The position numbers were made by a program, and so were the translations under genes. Source: CAVVNC01 sp963750015 (lineage in GTDB: Bacteria > Desulfobacterota > Syntrophorhabdia > Syntrophorhabdales > WCHB1-27). From it: 64,000 nucleotides of DNA. The DNA is taken from assembly GCA_963750015.1 (NCBI GenBank), contig CAVVPU010000221.1:62001-126000 (forward strand), in the 5' to 3' direction. The notes under the pieces are model-generated. The model saw nothing but the letters and a program-made list of their open reading frames with translations. It searched no databases and was not told the DNA's origin. Positions within the stretch are counted from its first letter, which is position 1; each line of letters starts with the position of its first letter. Of this stretch, positions 42,454-52,313 are shown in pieces.

Positions 42454-43965
42454 TCATTGTCCGTGACTCTCAGCCTTCCATCGGGCCGGCAAAAAGATGC
42501 CGGTTTGGGCACCATGCCTAAAGACTTGGCCCCAATCACAAGCCTCTCGAATGGCCGTACAAGCAGGTACACGAAAAATCCACGTGCTCCCGGCATAGAA
42601 GACGAAACCGGCTATCACCTGCACCATGAGTTGATAGAGTGGATGATGATGACGCAACAGGTAACCTAAACCGAATACTGCGACACCCATGGCAAAGGAT
42701 ATCACAAGATAGGGAACCATATCGCTTATTTGTTCCCGTACAGAATACTGTGTCACCGTTGCCATGCATTTTATGTTTAAGAACAACGAAAACGTCGACG
42801 CGACGATCATGCCGGCAATTATGCCGCGGACACCCCAGTACCACATCGTGCCTATGGCGACAAATAGAATGACTTTCTTGATGGCTTCCACCCGCAGCGA
42901 CAGGCCAGGTCTTCCCACAGCCTGAATTGCCTGCTGTCTGATAAACTCGAGAGGGAACAACATTCCCGCCACGCAAAGCAACCGTAAATAGGGTATCGTG
43001 GCCGCCCATTTTTCCGTCAGCAACACCACCACTATCGGTCTGGCAGCGGCGGCAATGCCAATCATTGTAGGGCAAATCAAGAATGTGACAATAACAAGCG
43101 TCTTTCTTATGCCCTGCTTTAGGGCGTTCGGGTCGTGTTGCAGCTTTGAAAAGACTGGGAATGTTACGCGACCGACCAGCGTGGCTAAGACCGAGGAAGG
43201 CAACGCTTCGAGCTGCAAGGCACGAGAAAAGAAGCCCAGTTCCGTGGCTGAGAACAATTTACCAATGATTATATAGTAAATGCTTTCGGTCGTTCTATTT
43301 AGCAAGCCTGTAGCTAGTATTGACAACCCAAACTTCAGCATCTTTTGCAGCGCCCGAACACTGAACAAGAGGCGCGGCCGCCAGTCACTATAGAACCAGT
43401 ACAAACCACTCCTCATCATGGATGCTGATATCTGCTGAATAACGAGGCTCCAGGCACCTTTGCCCATAGTCGCTAGTCCGATACCAATCAGGCCGGAAAA
43501 GAGATTTGCGGTAGTAGTAAATTTAGCCTGTGACTTAAAATCGACTTTCTTTACGAGAAGATTGGCCTGTATCATTCCGAAAGAATCGATGACAAAAATC
43601 AAAGATAATGCACGTGCCAGTGAGGTCAAGTGCGGTTGTTGGTAGAATGCTGCAATCACGGGGGCAAAGAAGAATAGCAGGGCAGCAGCAATGAACCCGA
43701 CAAGGATATTGAAATAAAAGACCGAGCAAACTTCCAACTCGGTTGTTACCGGTTTTTGAATCAGTGCTGTGCCAAAGCCACTGTCGACAAAGATCCCGCC
43801 AAGTGTGATGAATATCATAAGCATGGCGACCAAGCCGAACATTTCCGGCACAAGTAGCCGCGCTAAAACAATACCAATGATGAAGCGCATCCCCTGCGAT
43901 CCGGTTGTTTCAACCAGGCTCCAAAGCACTCCCTTTATTGTGGTTTTCCTAACTGAGTCTTTCAT
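42454..43965 (-). CDS. Wzx-type polysaccharide flippase (PST family)
   Basis: Inner-membrane exporter of the MOP superfamily that flips undecaprenyl-linked repeat units to the periplasm. About 503 residues from ATG 43965 (MKDSVRKTTIKGVLWSLVE); an upstream in-frame start at 44106 would add 47 hydrophilic residues unlike the family. Around 12-14 hydrophobic segments; the segments GFGTALIQKP and FSRALQLEALP fit the WzxC/lipopolysaccharide-biosynthesis subgroup. Last gene of the minus-strand block. Composition is AT-richer than the core genes. Confidence 0.88.
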   Translation of the reverse strand: MKDSVRKTTIKGVLWSLVETTGSQGMRFIIGIVLARLLVPEMFGLVAMLMIFITLGGIFVDSGFGTALIQKPVTTELEVCSVFYFNILVGFIAAALLFFFAPVIAAFYQQPHLTSLARALSLIFVIDSFGMIQANLLVKKVDFKSQAKFTTTANLFSGLIGIGLATMGKGAWSLVIQQISASMMRSGLYWFYSDWRPRLLFSVRALQKMLKFGLSILATGLLNRTTESIYYIIIGKLFSATELGFFSRALQLEALPSSVLATLVGRVTFPVFSKLQHDPNALKQGIRKTLVIVTFLICPTMIGIAAAARPIVVVLLTEKWAATIPYLRLLCVAGMLFPLEFIRQQAIQAVGRPGLSLRVEAIKKVILFVAIGTMWYWGVRGIIAGMIVASTFSLFLNIKCMATVTQYSVREQISDMVPYLVISFAMGVAVFGLGYLLRHHHPLYQLMVQVIAGFVFYAGSTWIFRVPACTAIREACDWGQVFRHGAQTGIFLPARWKAESHGQ

Positions 43966-44109
43966 TCCATGCGGATATGCAGTCTTCTGGTGATTTTGTT
44001 CCTTTGATACGTCCCCGTCTAGGGCAATTTTCCGGTCAGTTCCCCCGTTTCGAAGATGCTCCGTTTGGCGAGATCGTGCTGCCTTTCGACCAAATAACTC
44101 AGGCAACGG

Positions 44110-45555
44110 TTATGGAACCCCATGCAGAGCCCGAAGGTAGAACTTTTCGTGTCGTTCTGCAAACGATGTCACGGCAAAGTGCTCAAGAACGAATTCCCGC
44201 GCGCGTTCACCCATTTCGTGCCGTGTCTCCCGGTCTCTCAACAACGTCGTGATCCTCTCCGCCAACGTCCCTATATCCCCCTTCTCGACCAGGTAGCCCG
44301 TGACCCCGTCTATGAGGGCTTCCGGAATTCCACCGACGTTGTATGCAACTATCGCCTTTTTCATAGACTGTGCCTCAAGCAGAACCCTTCCCAGCCCTTC
44401 GCTGTAGCTGGGAAGAATGATGAGGTCCGAAGCGGCATACCAATTTCGTAATTCGGAGGAACCGAGCTCTCCCGTAAAGACTACCCGTTCGTTCAAGCCT
44501 TCCCGCTTGACCCACTCCTGAAGCTTCTCAAGACAGCGTCGTTCCTGCGTGGGGCCGGCAAAGACCATGCTGACATCCATTTGCGAGCGTAACACGGACA
44601 CCAAAGCCCGCAGTGCATCTATATGACCCTTGCCTTCTGAAACGCGTGAAGGAAGAAGAATGAATGGTCCACGAATGTTTGTCTTCAAAGGAAGCGCCCT
44701 TTCCGGGCTGAAAAAGTCTGTGTTTATTCCATCACTCAGGTTGGTAAACAAGGTGCGTGCATAAAGCGGAACATCTATTTCAGATACGCCGCCTATCGCG
44801 CGAACACTTTGGACCTGCCGCTGTATTAATGGAAGGCTCAGCCTGGTATTCTGAAAATGATTCACAGCCACGTACGGAACACCTCTGTCTTTCAGACAAT
44901 CGAGAATGACTTCAGAATCCTCGCTGATCCAATGAAAGGCCGCAAGGTCCGGGCGGAAAGTTCCCAGGGCGGAAAGAAGACGGGTGTGGCACGGTGGGGA
45001 TTGACGATATAACAGTCTTCGAAGTTTCCTCGCAACACGCCGCGCTATTGTTGCTTGTTGTTGATAACCGGTTCCCAGGGTCGTTGGCATCCAGATTAAC
45101 TCGCCCAACCCGATGCGCTCTGTCATGAGACTGGCCGAAGACATTTCAGGAACCAAGTGCGTTTGCAAGATCCTCATTCTATTCCGCAGTAATAGTTCCC
45201 TGTTCAGATCTCGCAAGCACGCCTCGACCCCGCCTGCATTGGGGTCTCTCGACATGTGAGCAAACCTGAATAACGTCAAACCATCGAGCAGACCCGGCCC
45301 GTCCCCACTCTTTGCATCGTTTTCAGAGACGGTCGCTGTATCGAATAATAGGCTGTTGGGCACGACCGGCCTATCTCTCCGGGACGTCGTCAAGCTCTTT
45401 GTTGAAATTTCCGCGGCCCTTTTCGTTTTTCGCCCCTTCGTGCAGAGATTGACGCGGTGCCTCTCTTCCCGCTCTACAGACTCGACCACACTGGCGGTTT
45501 TATCGGAACCCATGATCCTTCGAAGACTCTTTTTCACGCTATCTGGACTCTGCAC
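44110..45555 (-). CDS. Glycosyltransferase family 1/4
   Basis: GT-B glycosyltransferase adding a sugar to the lipid-linked repeat unit. The conserved C-terminal half has LLPSRVSEGKGHIDALRALV, the EX7E-type region ILPSYSEGLGRVLLEAQS and the following VAYNVGGIPEALIDG. The ORF is 481 residues, but the first 90 or so are poor in family signal and the true start may be internal (for example near FRFAHMSRDPNAGGVE). It ends a few bases before the alternative start of Wzx. Confidence 0.87.
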   Translation of the reverse strand: MQSPDSVKKSLRRIMGSDKTASVVESVEREERHRVNLCTKGRKTKRAAEISTKSLTTSRRDRPVVPNSLLFDTATVSENDAKSGDGPGLLDGLTLFRFAHMSRDPNAGGVEACLRDLNRELLLRNRMRILQTHLVPEMSSASLMTERIGLGELIWMPTTLGTGYQQQATIARRVARKLRRLLYRQSPPCHTRLLSALGTFRPDLAAFHWISEDSEVILDCLKDRGVPYVAVNHFQNTRLSLPLIQRQVQSVRAIGGVSEIDVPLYARTLFTNLSDGINTDFFSPERALPLKTNIRGPFILLPSRVSEGKGHIDALRALVSVLRSQMDVSMVFAGPTQERRCLEKLQEWVKREGLNERVVFTGELGSSELRNWYAASDLIILPSYSEGLGRVLLEAQSMKKAIVAYNVGGIPEALIDGVTGYLVEKGDIGTLAERITTLLRDRETRHEMGERAREFVLEHFAVTSFAERHEKFYLRALHGVP

Positions 45556-45712
45556 CCAGTTTCCTCCGGGTATTACCTCGCGGACCCGGACGGCCCTTGG
45601 GAGTTTAGGGCAGGCAGAGAATTATCGGACGGAGCGGTTTAGGTGTGGTCGGACCCGGTCGAAGGGGCAAGGCGGAATGCGACGATCTCCCCCGACAGCC
45701 GGTCAAGACAGA

Positions 45713-47047
45713 TCAGTCGGCCGGAACGGCGTCACATATTGGAGCCTCATTCGGGATATCGATACATGCTATGAGCAGAAGTATCCACATATCATTGAGA
45801 CCATAAAATGAAGCTTCCGTATAGTTGTAAAGAACTGCCGCAACGATTATGCAGAGCCTAAGCATCGCTGGTGGGTAATCCGAAATCAGATGCCTCCGGA
45901 CGCTTAGTAGCCCGGACAGCAAAATTGCTCCAACAAAAGTGACGCCGATATATCCGAGATTCAGGTATTGCTCCAAATAGCCGTTATGGGCTTGAATGAT
46001 GTGAGCACCGACTTCCTGCCACAGCTCCTCCATCCTGGTTCCTGTCCAGAAACTCTGGAAGCCGCTTCCGACTATCGGATTCGTCTGCATTTGCGTGACC
46101 AATTCCCAGATGGAGGTCCTGCTTGTGAGAGTCTCGTCACGTCCGAGCAATGCCAGGATTTGACTGCGTATATCCAGTGTCGCATCGAGAATCAGGACGA
46201 GGAAAGCTGTTGTCACCATCCATGCCATGACGCGCTCAGGGTTTTCGGTGAACATCCTCGTGCGGCCGCAAACAAAAAGGGCTGCGGCAACGACCATACA
46301 AGACAAGGATGTAGCACTTTGAGACATGTGAAGAAGGTAGACAATCATTCCGATGAGAATCAGGTTTATGATTGTCTCCCCGTCTTCCCACAGAGCCCTT
46401 TTTTTTCGTCGCAGCAGCAGATCCCAGGAAAAACATATCCCGGAGATCAAACACATCATGCCAAGGCCGTTCTTTTGTAGCGACACGCCTGTGAACATTT
46501 GTTGTCCTTCGACTGCATATGCCCGCCCCAGTTCAGGAAAATACCTGACGAATAACAGGGATAGCGGCATTATTGCGAAAGTGAGTCGTCTCAGGACAGC
46601 CCTAAGGGCCTCATATGGATATTCCTCGGTCAGGATGACCAGGACCATGACGACGTTTCCTAATTCCTTGACGTACCTCTTGAAACAGACAAGCGTATCG
46701 TCGGACCAGCAAATGCTGAAGCCGCAATAGGCAAAATACAGGAATATCCATTTGTTGCGAGACAACAACTGACTCCAACCAATTTTCCTCCTGTACAGGA
46801 CAAATACGCCCGCCGCTATGAGCAAGAAAAAGACGAACGCGTCAAGTGGACTTCCCTCGTCGAAGGCAGCAGCGGACATCATGGGCTCGCCTATCTGGAG
46901 CCACTGCGAGACGTACCGTGACCCGGCCAAGAACATCCAGGCCAAGGGAATCCATAGCCCCACCGAAAGGTTTTTGCTTTTCCTGACATCCATCCTGAAG
47001 AGGAGGATGATTACGCAAATACAGGCAAGGAGGGCAGGATAACGCAT
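45713..47047 (-). CDS. Wzy/O-antigen ligase-like membrane polymerase
   Basis: Polytopic protein of 444 residues with about 11 hydrophobic segments and a periplasmic loop containing the WaaL/Wzy-type pattern (SRTSIWELV, NPIVGSGFQSFW, then AHNGYLEQYLNLGYIG). The His in AHNGYLE is the usual conserved residue of O-antigen ligase-family proteins. Predicted to polymerise repeat units. It lies between the beta-helix gene and the GT1 gene, all on the minus strand. Confidence 0.85.
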   Translation of the reverse strand: MRYPALLACICVIILLFRMDVRKSKNLSVGLWIPLAWMFLAGSRYVSQWLQIGEPMMSAAAFDEGSPLDAFVFFLLIAAGVFVLYRRKIGWSQLLSRNKWIFLYFAYCGFSICWSDDTLVCFKRYVKELGNVVMVLVILTEEYPYEALRAVLRRLTFAIMPLSLLFVRYFPELGRAYAVEGQQMFTGVSLQKNGLGMMCLISGICFSWDLLLRRKKRALWEDGETIINLILIGMIVYLLHMSQSATSLSCMVVAAALFVCGRTRMFTENPERVMAWMVTTAFLVLILDATLDIRSQILALLGRDETLTSRTSIWELVTQMQTNPIVGSGFQSFWTGTRMEELWQEVGAHIIQAHNGYLEQYLNLGYIGVTFVGAILLSGLLSVRRHLISDYPPAMLRLCIIVAAVLYNYTEASFYGLNDMWILLLIACIDIPNEAPICDAVPAD

Positions 47048-47169
47048 ATGTGGTTTGGGGGGGTATGGTCCGGGGATGGAGACTCACGAAAGGAGCTTAA
47101 GACTCGATTCCTGAAACCCCTTTCGTGGACCTTGAGTAGAAAAGGACCGAATCGTCAGCGGGGACATAT

Positions 47170-48630
47170 TCAGTCATGCGTGGCTCGCCGATCATTCCCT
47201 AATAAAGCACGGCCTTGCAGGGGATGCGGATAAACGTAGGATACGTAGGCATTCGTGTGGGTTCCACATCGCTGGGGCATCGCCGTGATACCGGTACAGT
47301 AGTCCACCTGACCGTTGCTGTGGCGCGAGTTCGTGACATATTGACTTATGGCGCCGCCTACGAGCGGCTTTCCGTTGATCGTAACCCTAACGCTGCCATC
47401 GCAAGCACCTCCGGCGGCGCATGTGATCTGCGGTCCGTTGTTCCACGTGTAAACCGGCACCGACGGCTGCGCCCTACCGATAGAGACCCCTGAACCGCGG
47501 CCGATCTGGTCGAGACATGGCCATCCGGTCTTCTCTACGTTTCCATCGTAGGATTGCGGGCCGGAGCCTGTAAACCGCTCGGCGCCCTCGCAACTGCCGT
47601 AGTATGTGCCGGAATAGTTGTTTACTGCCCGGTAGAGATTAAAGACCCAGTTGTTGAACGTATAGCCGGAAACGGTGTTGTTGAAAATGACACCGGTTCC
47701 GTCTTCCTGAATGGCCATCGGCCAGATAAAATTCTTGCCCGTAGCTGATTGTCCATGAAAGGTGTTGTTGTAAACTTCAAACTTCCTCGACCCTCCCCGT
47801 CCCAATCCTCCCCCCTGTCCGGTGTGGGCAAGAAAGAACGCATATGTCATAGTAGAGTGACGAAGTACTATTGCCGCTCCGCTATGCATGTCACTCACTG
47901 TGGAAGTATTGGTATCCGTGGTGTAGCTGAAGGTAGAATCTTCGATATAGACCGCCTCGTCAGATCCGAGATTGAGCGCCATGCTCCATGCGTAGTCACC
48001 CTCATGCGCTGCGCCGGTGGCCGGCGAATACTCAGAGTTGAGATAGGCCCTGACCTGTACCCCTAAGAAACCGTATCCGGTGAAGTTGCAGTGATCGATA
48101 AGGCCCCAATTTATCCCGTCCACCATGATGCCCCGGGGGACCGGGGTTCGATATGAAGGATAATTGAATTTAACATGATCGATCCGCCAACCCATAATAG
48201 GGCCCCTGTGGTCTATGGATGATGAGTAAATGGTCTGGCGGGTCGTGTTCCCGGTAAGGGTCATGCCTGATATGCGCCATGATACTTTCAAGACGGGCGT
48301 TCCCGCGCTTGAGGCACCCGCCGTCCCGGTGGTCATGGCAACATCGAAGACATCGTTGTCCCCGGCGGCTATCGTGGTCGCACCCATACCTGCTCCCATG
48401 ATCGCGATATTCTTGTCGATCCACTTGATAGGGCGGGAAGTCGTGCAGGAGCCGGGGGTGATCCTCACAGTATCGCCGTCCGAAGTCGCACTTACGGCTG
48501 CCTGCAGGGGCACCGTGATGTCACCCGAGCACTGCACGTCGTAGGTCTCGGCGCCGGCGGTCGCGAACCACAGAAGGAAACACGTCGCACAAAGGATCGC
48601 GCGTTCCACGATCGACTTGGCTCTCACCAT
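47170..48630 (-). CDS. Secreted parallel beta-helix protein
   Basis: About 486 residues from ATG 48630: a signal peptide (hydrophobic core LCATCFLLWF, probable cleavage after ATAGA) followed by a Gly/Asn/Thr-rich body with repeated short strands typical of right-handed beta-helices, such as pectate-lyase-like proteins. The C-terminus contains YVYPHPLQG, a motif I associate with this class. No catalytic set is obvious. A longer frame to 48753 exists but adds no family signal. Could be a polysaccharide lyase/epimerase or a surface adhesin; function unknown. Confidence 0.75.
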   Translation of the reverse strand: MVRAKSIVERAILCATCFLLWFATAGAETYDVQCSGDITVPLQAAVSATSDGDTVRITPGSCTTSRPIKWIDKNIAIMGAGMGATTIAAGDNDVFDVAMTTGTAGASSAGTPVLKVSWRISGMTLTGNTTRQTIYSSSIDHRGPIMGWRIDHVKFNYPSYRTPVPRGIMVDGINWGLIDHCNFTGYGFLGVQVRAYLNSEYSPATGAAHEGDYAWSMALNLGSDEAVYIEDSTFSYTTDTNTSTVSDMHSGAAIVLRHSTMTYAFFLAHTGQGGGLGRGGSRKFEVYNNTFHGQSATGKNFIWPMAIQEDGTGVIFNNTVSGYTFNNWVFNLYRAVNNYSGTYYGSCEGAERFTGSGPQSYDGNVEKTGWPCLDQIGRGSGVSIGRAQPSVPVYTWNNGPQITCAAGGACDGSVRVTINGKPLVGGAISQYVTNSRHSNGQVDYCTGITAMPQRCGTHTNAYVSYVYPHPLQGRALLGNDRRATHD

Positions 48631-48709
48631 GCTTTTTTTCGCCGTCTCCCTTTCTTTACCCCTCTTATGGCGACACCCCACCACGCAGACAGTTGCCCGC
48701 CATCGCCGT

Positions 48710-49625
48710 CTAAGAGGTCCTCTCCTTGACCACCGTGAATCCGCACAGGGCAAGGAGCTTGCCTAGATGGTCGCATTCTTTCACCAGGTATCTCATAAAA
48801 AGGCCATGTCTCAAGAGCAACAGGACCGGCAAGGCCGGTGCGTACAGGACGAATGCTACTGCCGACTTGAAAGCAGAGAGGCTGAAAAAGGATGCTTTCT
48901 GCGCATTGGCTACGCCCCGCAGCAAAGCTCTCTTCAAGAAGAAGCCTCTCTTCATGCGCTCAGGAGGGAAGATCTCATGGACGCAGGCTTCGTCGCACCA
49001 GACAAAGAGATGTCCTTTTTTGATCATTCTTCTAAAGAAGTCGACATCCTCGCCCCCTGTCCTGCCGAAAAGACGATCGAAGGAGCCTCCGCCATCAAAA
49101 ACCCTCCGGTTCAAGAGGACATTGCCGGTTCGCGTATATCTCGGCTTTCGGATGATTCTGCCGGTTCGGAAGGACTTTCTTTCGGCGAGCCTGCTCTTCA
49201 CGAGCCACGAAGGGGGTTCTGTCTCAAAATAGGGCTTGACCGGACCCAGGACCCCGTCGGCGCGGAATTGACAAAGTGCCTTGTACAGGTTCAAAAGCCA
49301 GACTCTCATTCGGGAATTCATCGTCGTCGATCAAAGCGACATAATCACCGCTGGCATTTTCAATGGCCCTGTTCCTCGCAAGCGCGATGTTCTGTTCCGG
49401 CTCTACATGATAGCTGATCGACATCCTCAGTTGCCGGGCATAGAGTTCGGCAGTTTCCCTCGCTGATTCAGACTTGTCGTTATCCACAATGACGGCCGAG
49501 TAGTCGAAAAGGCCAGCCGTCTTTTGTTCATCCAATCTTTCCAGTAATCGCCGGAGTAAATCGGGCCTTTTGTAGGTGCAAATGCATACGCTGATCTGGT
49601 CGATTCCTATCATGGCAGGGCTCAA
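48710..49625 (-). pseudogene. Glycosyltransferase family 2, frameshifted
   Basis: GT-A glycosyltransferase split between two frames. The N-terminal part (from ATG 49625) has ISVCICTYKRPDLLRRLLE, VDNDKS and the DXD-like ALIDDDEFP; it leaves frame near 49307. The second part continues with RVWLLNLYKALCQF and GGEDVDFFRRMIKKGH through C-terminal hydrophobic segments. Dropping one G on the minus strand near 49307 joins them into about 304 residues. Sits between the beta-helix and YdjC genes. Confidence 0.8.
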
Positions 49626-50362
49626 ACGTCTCCGGGGTCGGGTGCTCCATTTTGAAGCCCCCGAAGCATTTCAAAAAACCCGTGACTCATCAAACACGCG
49701 TATTCTTCCGCTTTTGCGGGGTGGGCCATGAGCTCCACTTCTCTGGCTCTTGCAAGCTCGACAACGCGAATCAGGCGGCCAGAGTGAAGATTTTGGGAAA
49801 GGGCAAAGAAGAAGTCCGTCAAACGATACCTTTTGGAGAGCCATAGGTCGACAAGACTGCGATACCCTCTGTTGAGCGGACCTTTCTCTCCCTGTTGGAA
49901 AGAGAAGTTCCGCCGCACCCTCTCCCCATGGGGAATGATATTGTCCACCAGGACGTTCGTGCACAGGTGCAGATGCAGGTGCCCGTCGATGTGGGAAGGA
50001 GGCCTCCCGTAAAGGCGTATGAATTCGTCAATCTGCGCTTTGCAGACGTAATCGAACTGCTTACGGAGAAAGGGGTTATAGAGCAAGAGTGAATACTTGC
50101 TGAACGTGAGAAATCGAGCTACCCTTTCATGGTACCCCGATAGCAACCCGTTGCGGACAGAACCGGTAAAAGGCTGGCTTAGATTCAAATGCAAGCCGAC
50201 GTCGAGTCCTTGTTCTGCCATGGCCATTTCGGCTGCCCGGTGGGAGTCTTCCATAAAGACCATTGCGCTGGCCGACGTGACCCTTCCCTTTCTGTAGCAC
50301 GAGAGAGCGGCATCCGTCTCGCTTTTGCCACGTCCCCAGTCATCAGCGTTGACAATGATCAT
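49622..50362 (-). CDS. YdjC/ChbG-family carbohydrate deacetylase
   Basis: Metal-dependent deacetylase acting on N- or O-acetylated sugars; 246 residues. Ligand motifs are the N-terminal NADDWG (Asp7, Asp8), the GLHLNLSQP segment and SHIDGHLHLHLC in the middle. In a polysaccharide cluster it probably deacetylates an amino sugar of the growing glycan (inference). It overlaps the GT2 start by 4 bases. Confidence 0.87.
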   Translation of the reverse strand: MIIVNADDWGRGKSETDAALSCYRKGRVTSASAMVFMEDSHRAAEMAMAEQGLDVGLHLNLSQPFTGSVRNGLLSGYHERVARFLTFSKYSLLLYNPFLRKQFDYVCKAQIDEFIRLYGRPPSHIDGHLHLHLCTNVLVDNIIPHGERVRRNFSFQQGEKGPLNRGYRSLVDLWLSKRYRLTDFFFALSQNLHSGRLIRVVELARAREVELMAHPAKAEEYACLMSHGFFEMLRGLQNGAPDPGDV

Positions 50363-50428
50363 ATTCCCTTTAAATGCTCCTGTGGGCAGAACGGAACGGG
50401 GAGGGATCGCAGATATCCAGGTCCCGGT

Positions 50429-52252
50429 CTATCGTTGCTCAATCAGTTTTCTTTGAAAGAGCTCGCTCGTGAGGAGGCGGTGGATTTCCCACGTATAATT
50501 CCTGCGGCCCTCAATGTGACTGGTGACCATCTCTTCGACGGAGCGTTTTTTCAAATATGGCCTGCCAAGCGTCCGTGAATCGAGCAGGACGTCCTTGAGG
50601 TACTGAAACAGGTTATCCCTGTACCAAACTCGAAAGTGGGAGAATTTATGTCGCCCAAGGAATAGCCGGTCCAGATGCAGCGGTGACAGGATGTGGTCCA
50701 CGCAGGATGCCCACTGCGGCATCCCATAGTCGTATGCATATTCCGCTTTGAACGTGAACGCCTTATAGAGATGGCGACACTTCGTAATGAAAGGAGTGGG
50801 ACGATAAAGAAGGCCGAGATCCGTCGGTATAAGGGACAAGGCTTCGTTGCCGTCGGCTATGAGGCGGAAGCATGGTTTCCTGGTCGCCAGAGCATCCGGC
50901 GGGGCCTGATAGACGAGCGAAACGAGGTTGTTATCCAGGTAGGGAGACCTCGGTGTGAGCTGCGACATCTCCACCGACAATCGCGAATAGTGGTGCCACG
51001 GCACTTGCTTGGAGGCTATAAAAGAAAGGTGATGACCTCTGCTTTCGTTCTCATAGGTTGTGGAAGCGTCTTGCACCAGTCGAGCAAAGCCCGGCTCGAG
51101 TAGACTCTCTTCGAACCCGTGCGGACCGAACGCCACATTTCCCCTCAGAATTTCAGACCCATAGTTCCCGGTGAGGCGGATAGGAGCAATGCCACTTGCG
51201 ATTCTGTTGACATAGAGCTCTGCCGAGCCGGTGACATCCATCGTACCGTCGGAAACAAAAACAGCTTTCTCGGCCAAAGCCGGAAACTCGTCAAAAAATG
51301 AAGACCCCACAACAATAGTCTCGTGGGATTGGCCACATACATTTGCCACCTTTCGTGCAATTACAACGTCTGTACAGTCGCGGTAGGCGCTGCCGAAGGT
51401 GTAGCAGGGAAGGCTATTCCGCTCACGGCCTGTCCAGGCCATAATCATCCTTCCGTCCAGCCCGCCAGTCAAAGAGATCCCTATCCTCGGCCCTCTGAGA
51501 TATCTGGGAAGTATTGCAGAAAAGGTTTCCTTCAGTCTTGCATAGTACTCGGACCCGCTCAGAAGAGGCTGGCTCTCCCAGTCGGACCAGTCAAAGTAAG
51601 CCTTCTTTCCGGCGATCCTTCTTTCGGCAAACGTCCATAAGGAACCTCCCGGTAGCAGGGAAATTCCAGGGAAAAGGGTCCTGTTTCGCAACACACAACC
51701 GCATGAGAATGTCTCCGCCAAACTGCTCATGTCGGTTTCGCGCAAGTGCGGCAGGACCTCCAGGAGCGACTTGGCCTCGGAAGAGAAATAGAGCCTGTCA
51801 GAGGACTCATAAAAATAGATGCGTCCCATTCCGTATCGGTCGTTGAACAAAAAGGATCTGCCCAGGCGGCTGTCCATCACGACCCCACTGAACCAGCCGT
51901 TAAGTCCCTTGACGAAGTCGGGCCCCTCCTCCTCGTAAAGATGAACGAGATAGGCCGCTTTGTCGGCCGAACATTCATGGCCCCGGGCTTTAAGCATGTC
52001 GATTTCGAGCGGGTCCTCGAAGTCCTCCCCTGTGAATATCACACAAATGTCTTTCGCCTCGTTCCATACCGGCATACAGTCAGAAAAAGAGCCTTTGTGG
52101 CCTACCCATCCGACGAATAGGCCGAGTTGCGTGCTCACATAAGTTCCTGAAATATAAGCAGATTCGTGCATCATGCACTTGACCATGCGCTGAAGCGTAT
52201 GGTTATTCTGCTCGCAGGGATCGGCACTTATGAATCCGGTTATGCCTGGCAT
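50429..52252 (-). CDS. Asparagine synthetase-like amidotransferase without the glutaminase cysteine
   Basis: 607-residue AsnB homologue: N-terminal Ntn glutaminase-like domain (about 1-200) and a C-terminal PP-loop ATP pyrophosphatase-like domain. The catalytic Cys2 is replaced by Pro (MPGITGF instead of MCGI), so glutamine hydrolysis by the usual route is impossible. The PP-loop reads TGGLDGR (262-268) instead of SGGLDS. Such variants recur in exopolysaccharide and exosortase-associated clusters; substrate unknown, possibly amidation of a uronic acid with free ammonia. Confidence 0.83.
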   Translation of the reverse strand: MPGITGFISADPCEQNNHTLQRMVKCMMHESAYISGTYVSTQLGLFVGWVGHKGSFSDCMPVWNEAKDICVIFTGEDFEDPLEIDMLKARGHECSADKAAYLVHLYEEEGPDFVKGLNGWFSGVVMDSRLGRSFLFNDRYGMGRIYFYESSDRLYFSSEAKSLLEVLPHLRETDMSSLAETFSCGCVLRNRTLFPGISLLPGGSLWTFAERRIAGKKAYFDWSDWESQPLLSGSEYYARLKETFSAILPRYLRGPRIGISLTGGLDGRMIMAWTGRERNSLPCYTFGSAYRDCTDVVIARKVANVCGQSHETIVVGSSFFDEFPALAEKAVFVSDGTMDVTGSAELYVNRIASGIAPIRLTGNYGSEILRGNVAFGPHGFEESLLEPGFARLVQDASTTYENESRGHHLSFIASKQVPWHHYSRLSVEMSQLTPRSPYLDNNLVSLVYQAPPDALATRKPCFRLIADGNEALSLIPTDLGLLYRPTPFITKCRHLYKAFTFKAEYAYDYGMPQWASCVDHILSPLHLDRLFLGRHKFSHFRVWYRDNLFQYLKDVLLDSRTLGRPYLKKRSVEEMVTSHIEGRRNYTWEIHRLLTSELFQRKLIEQR

Positions 52253-52313
52253 ATCTATCCTTCGACTCGATTTCTGAAGTGGCCGATGAGTGCGACCATG
52301 GTCACGGAAAACT

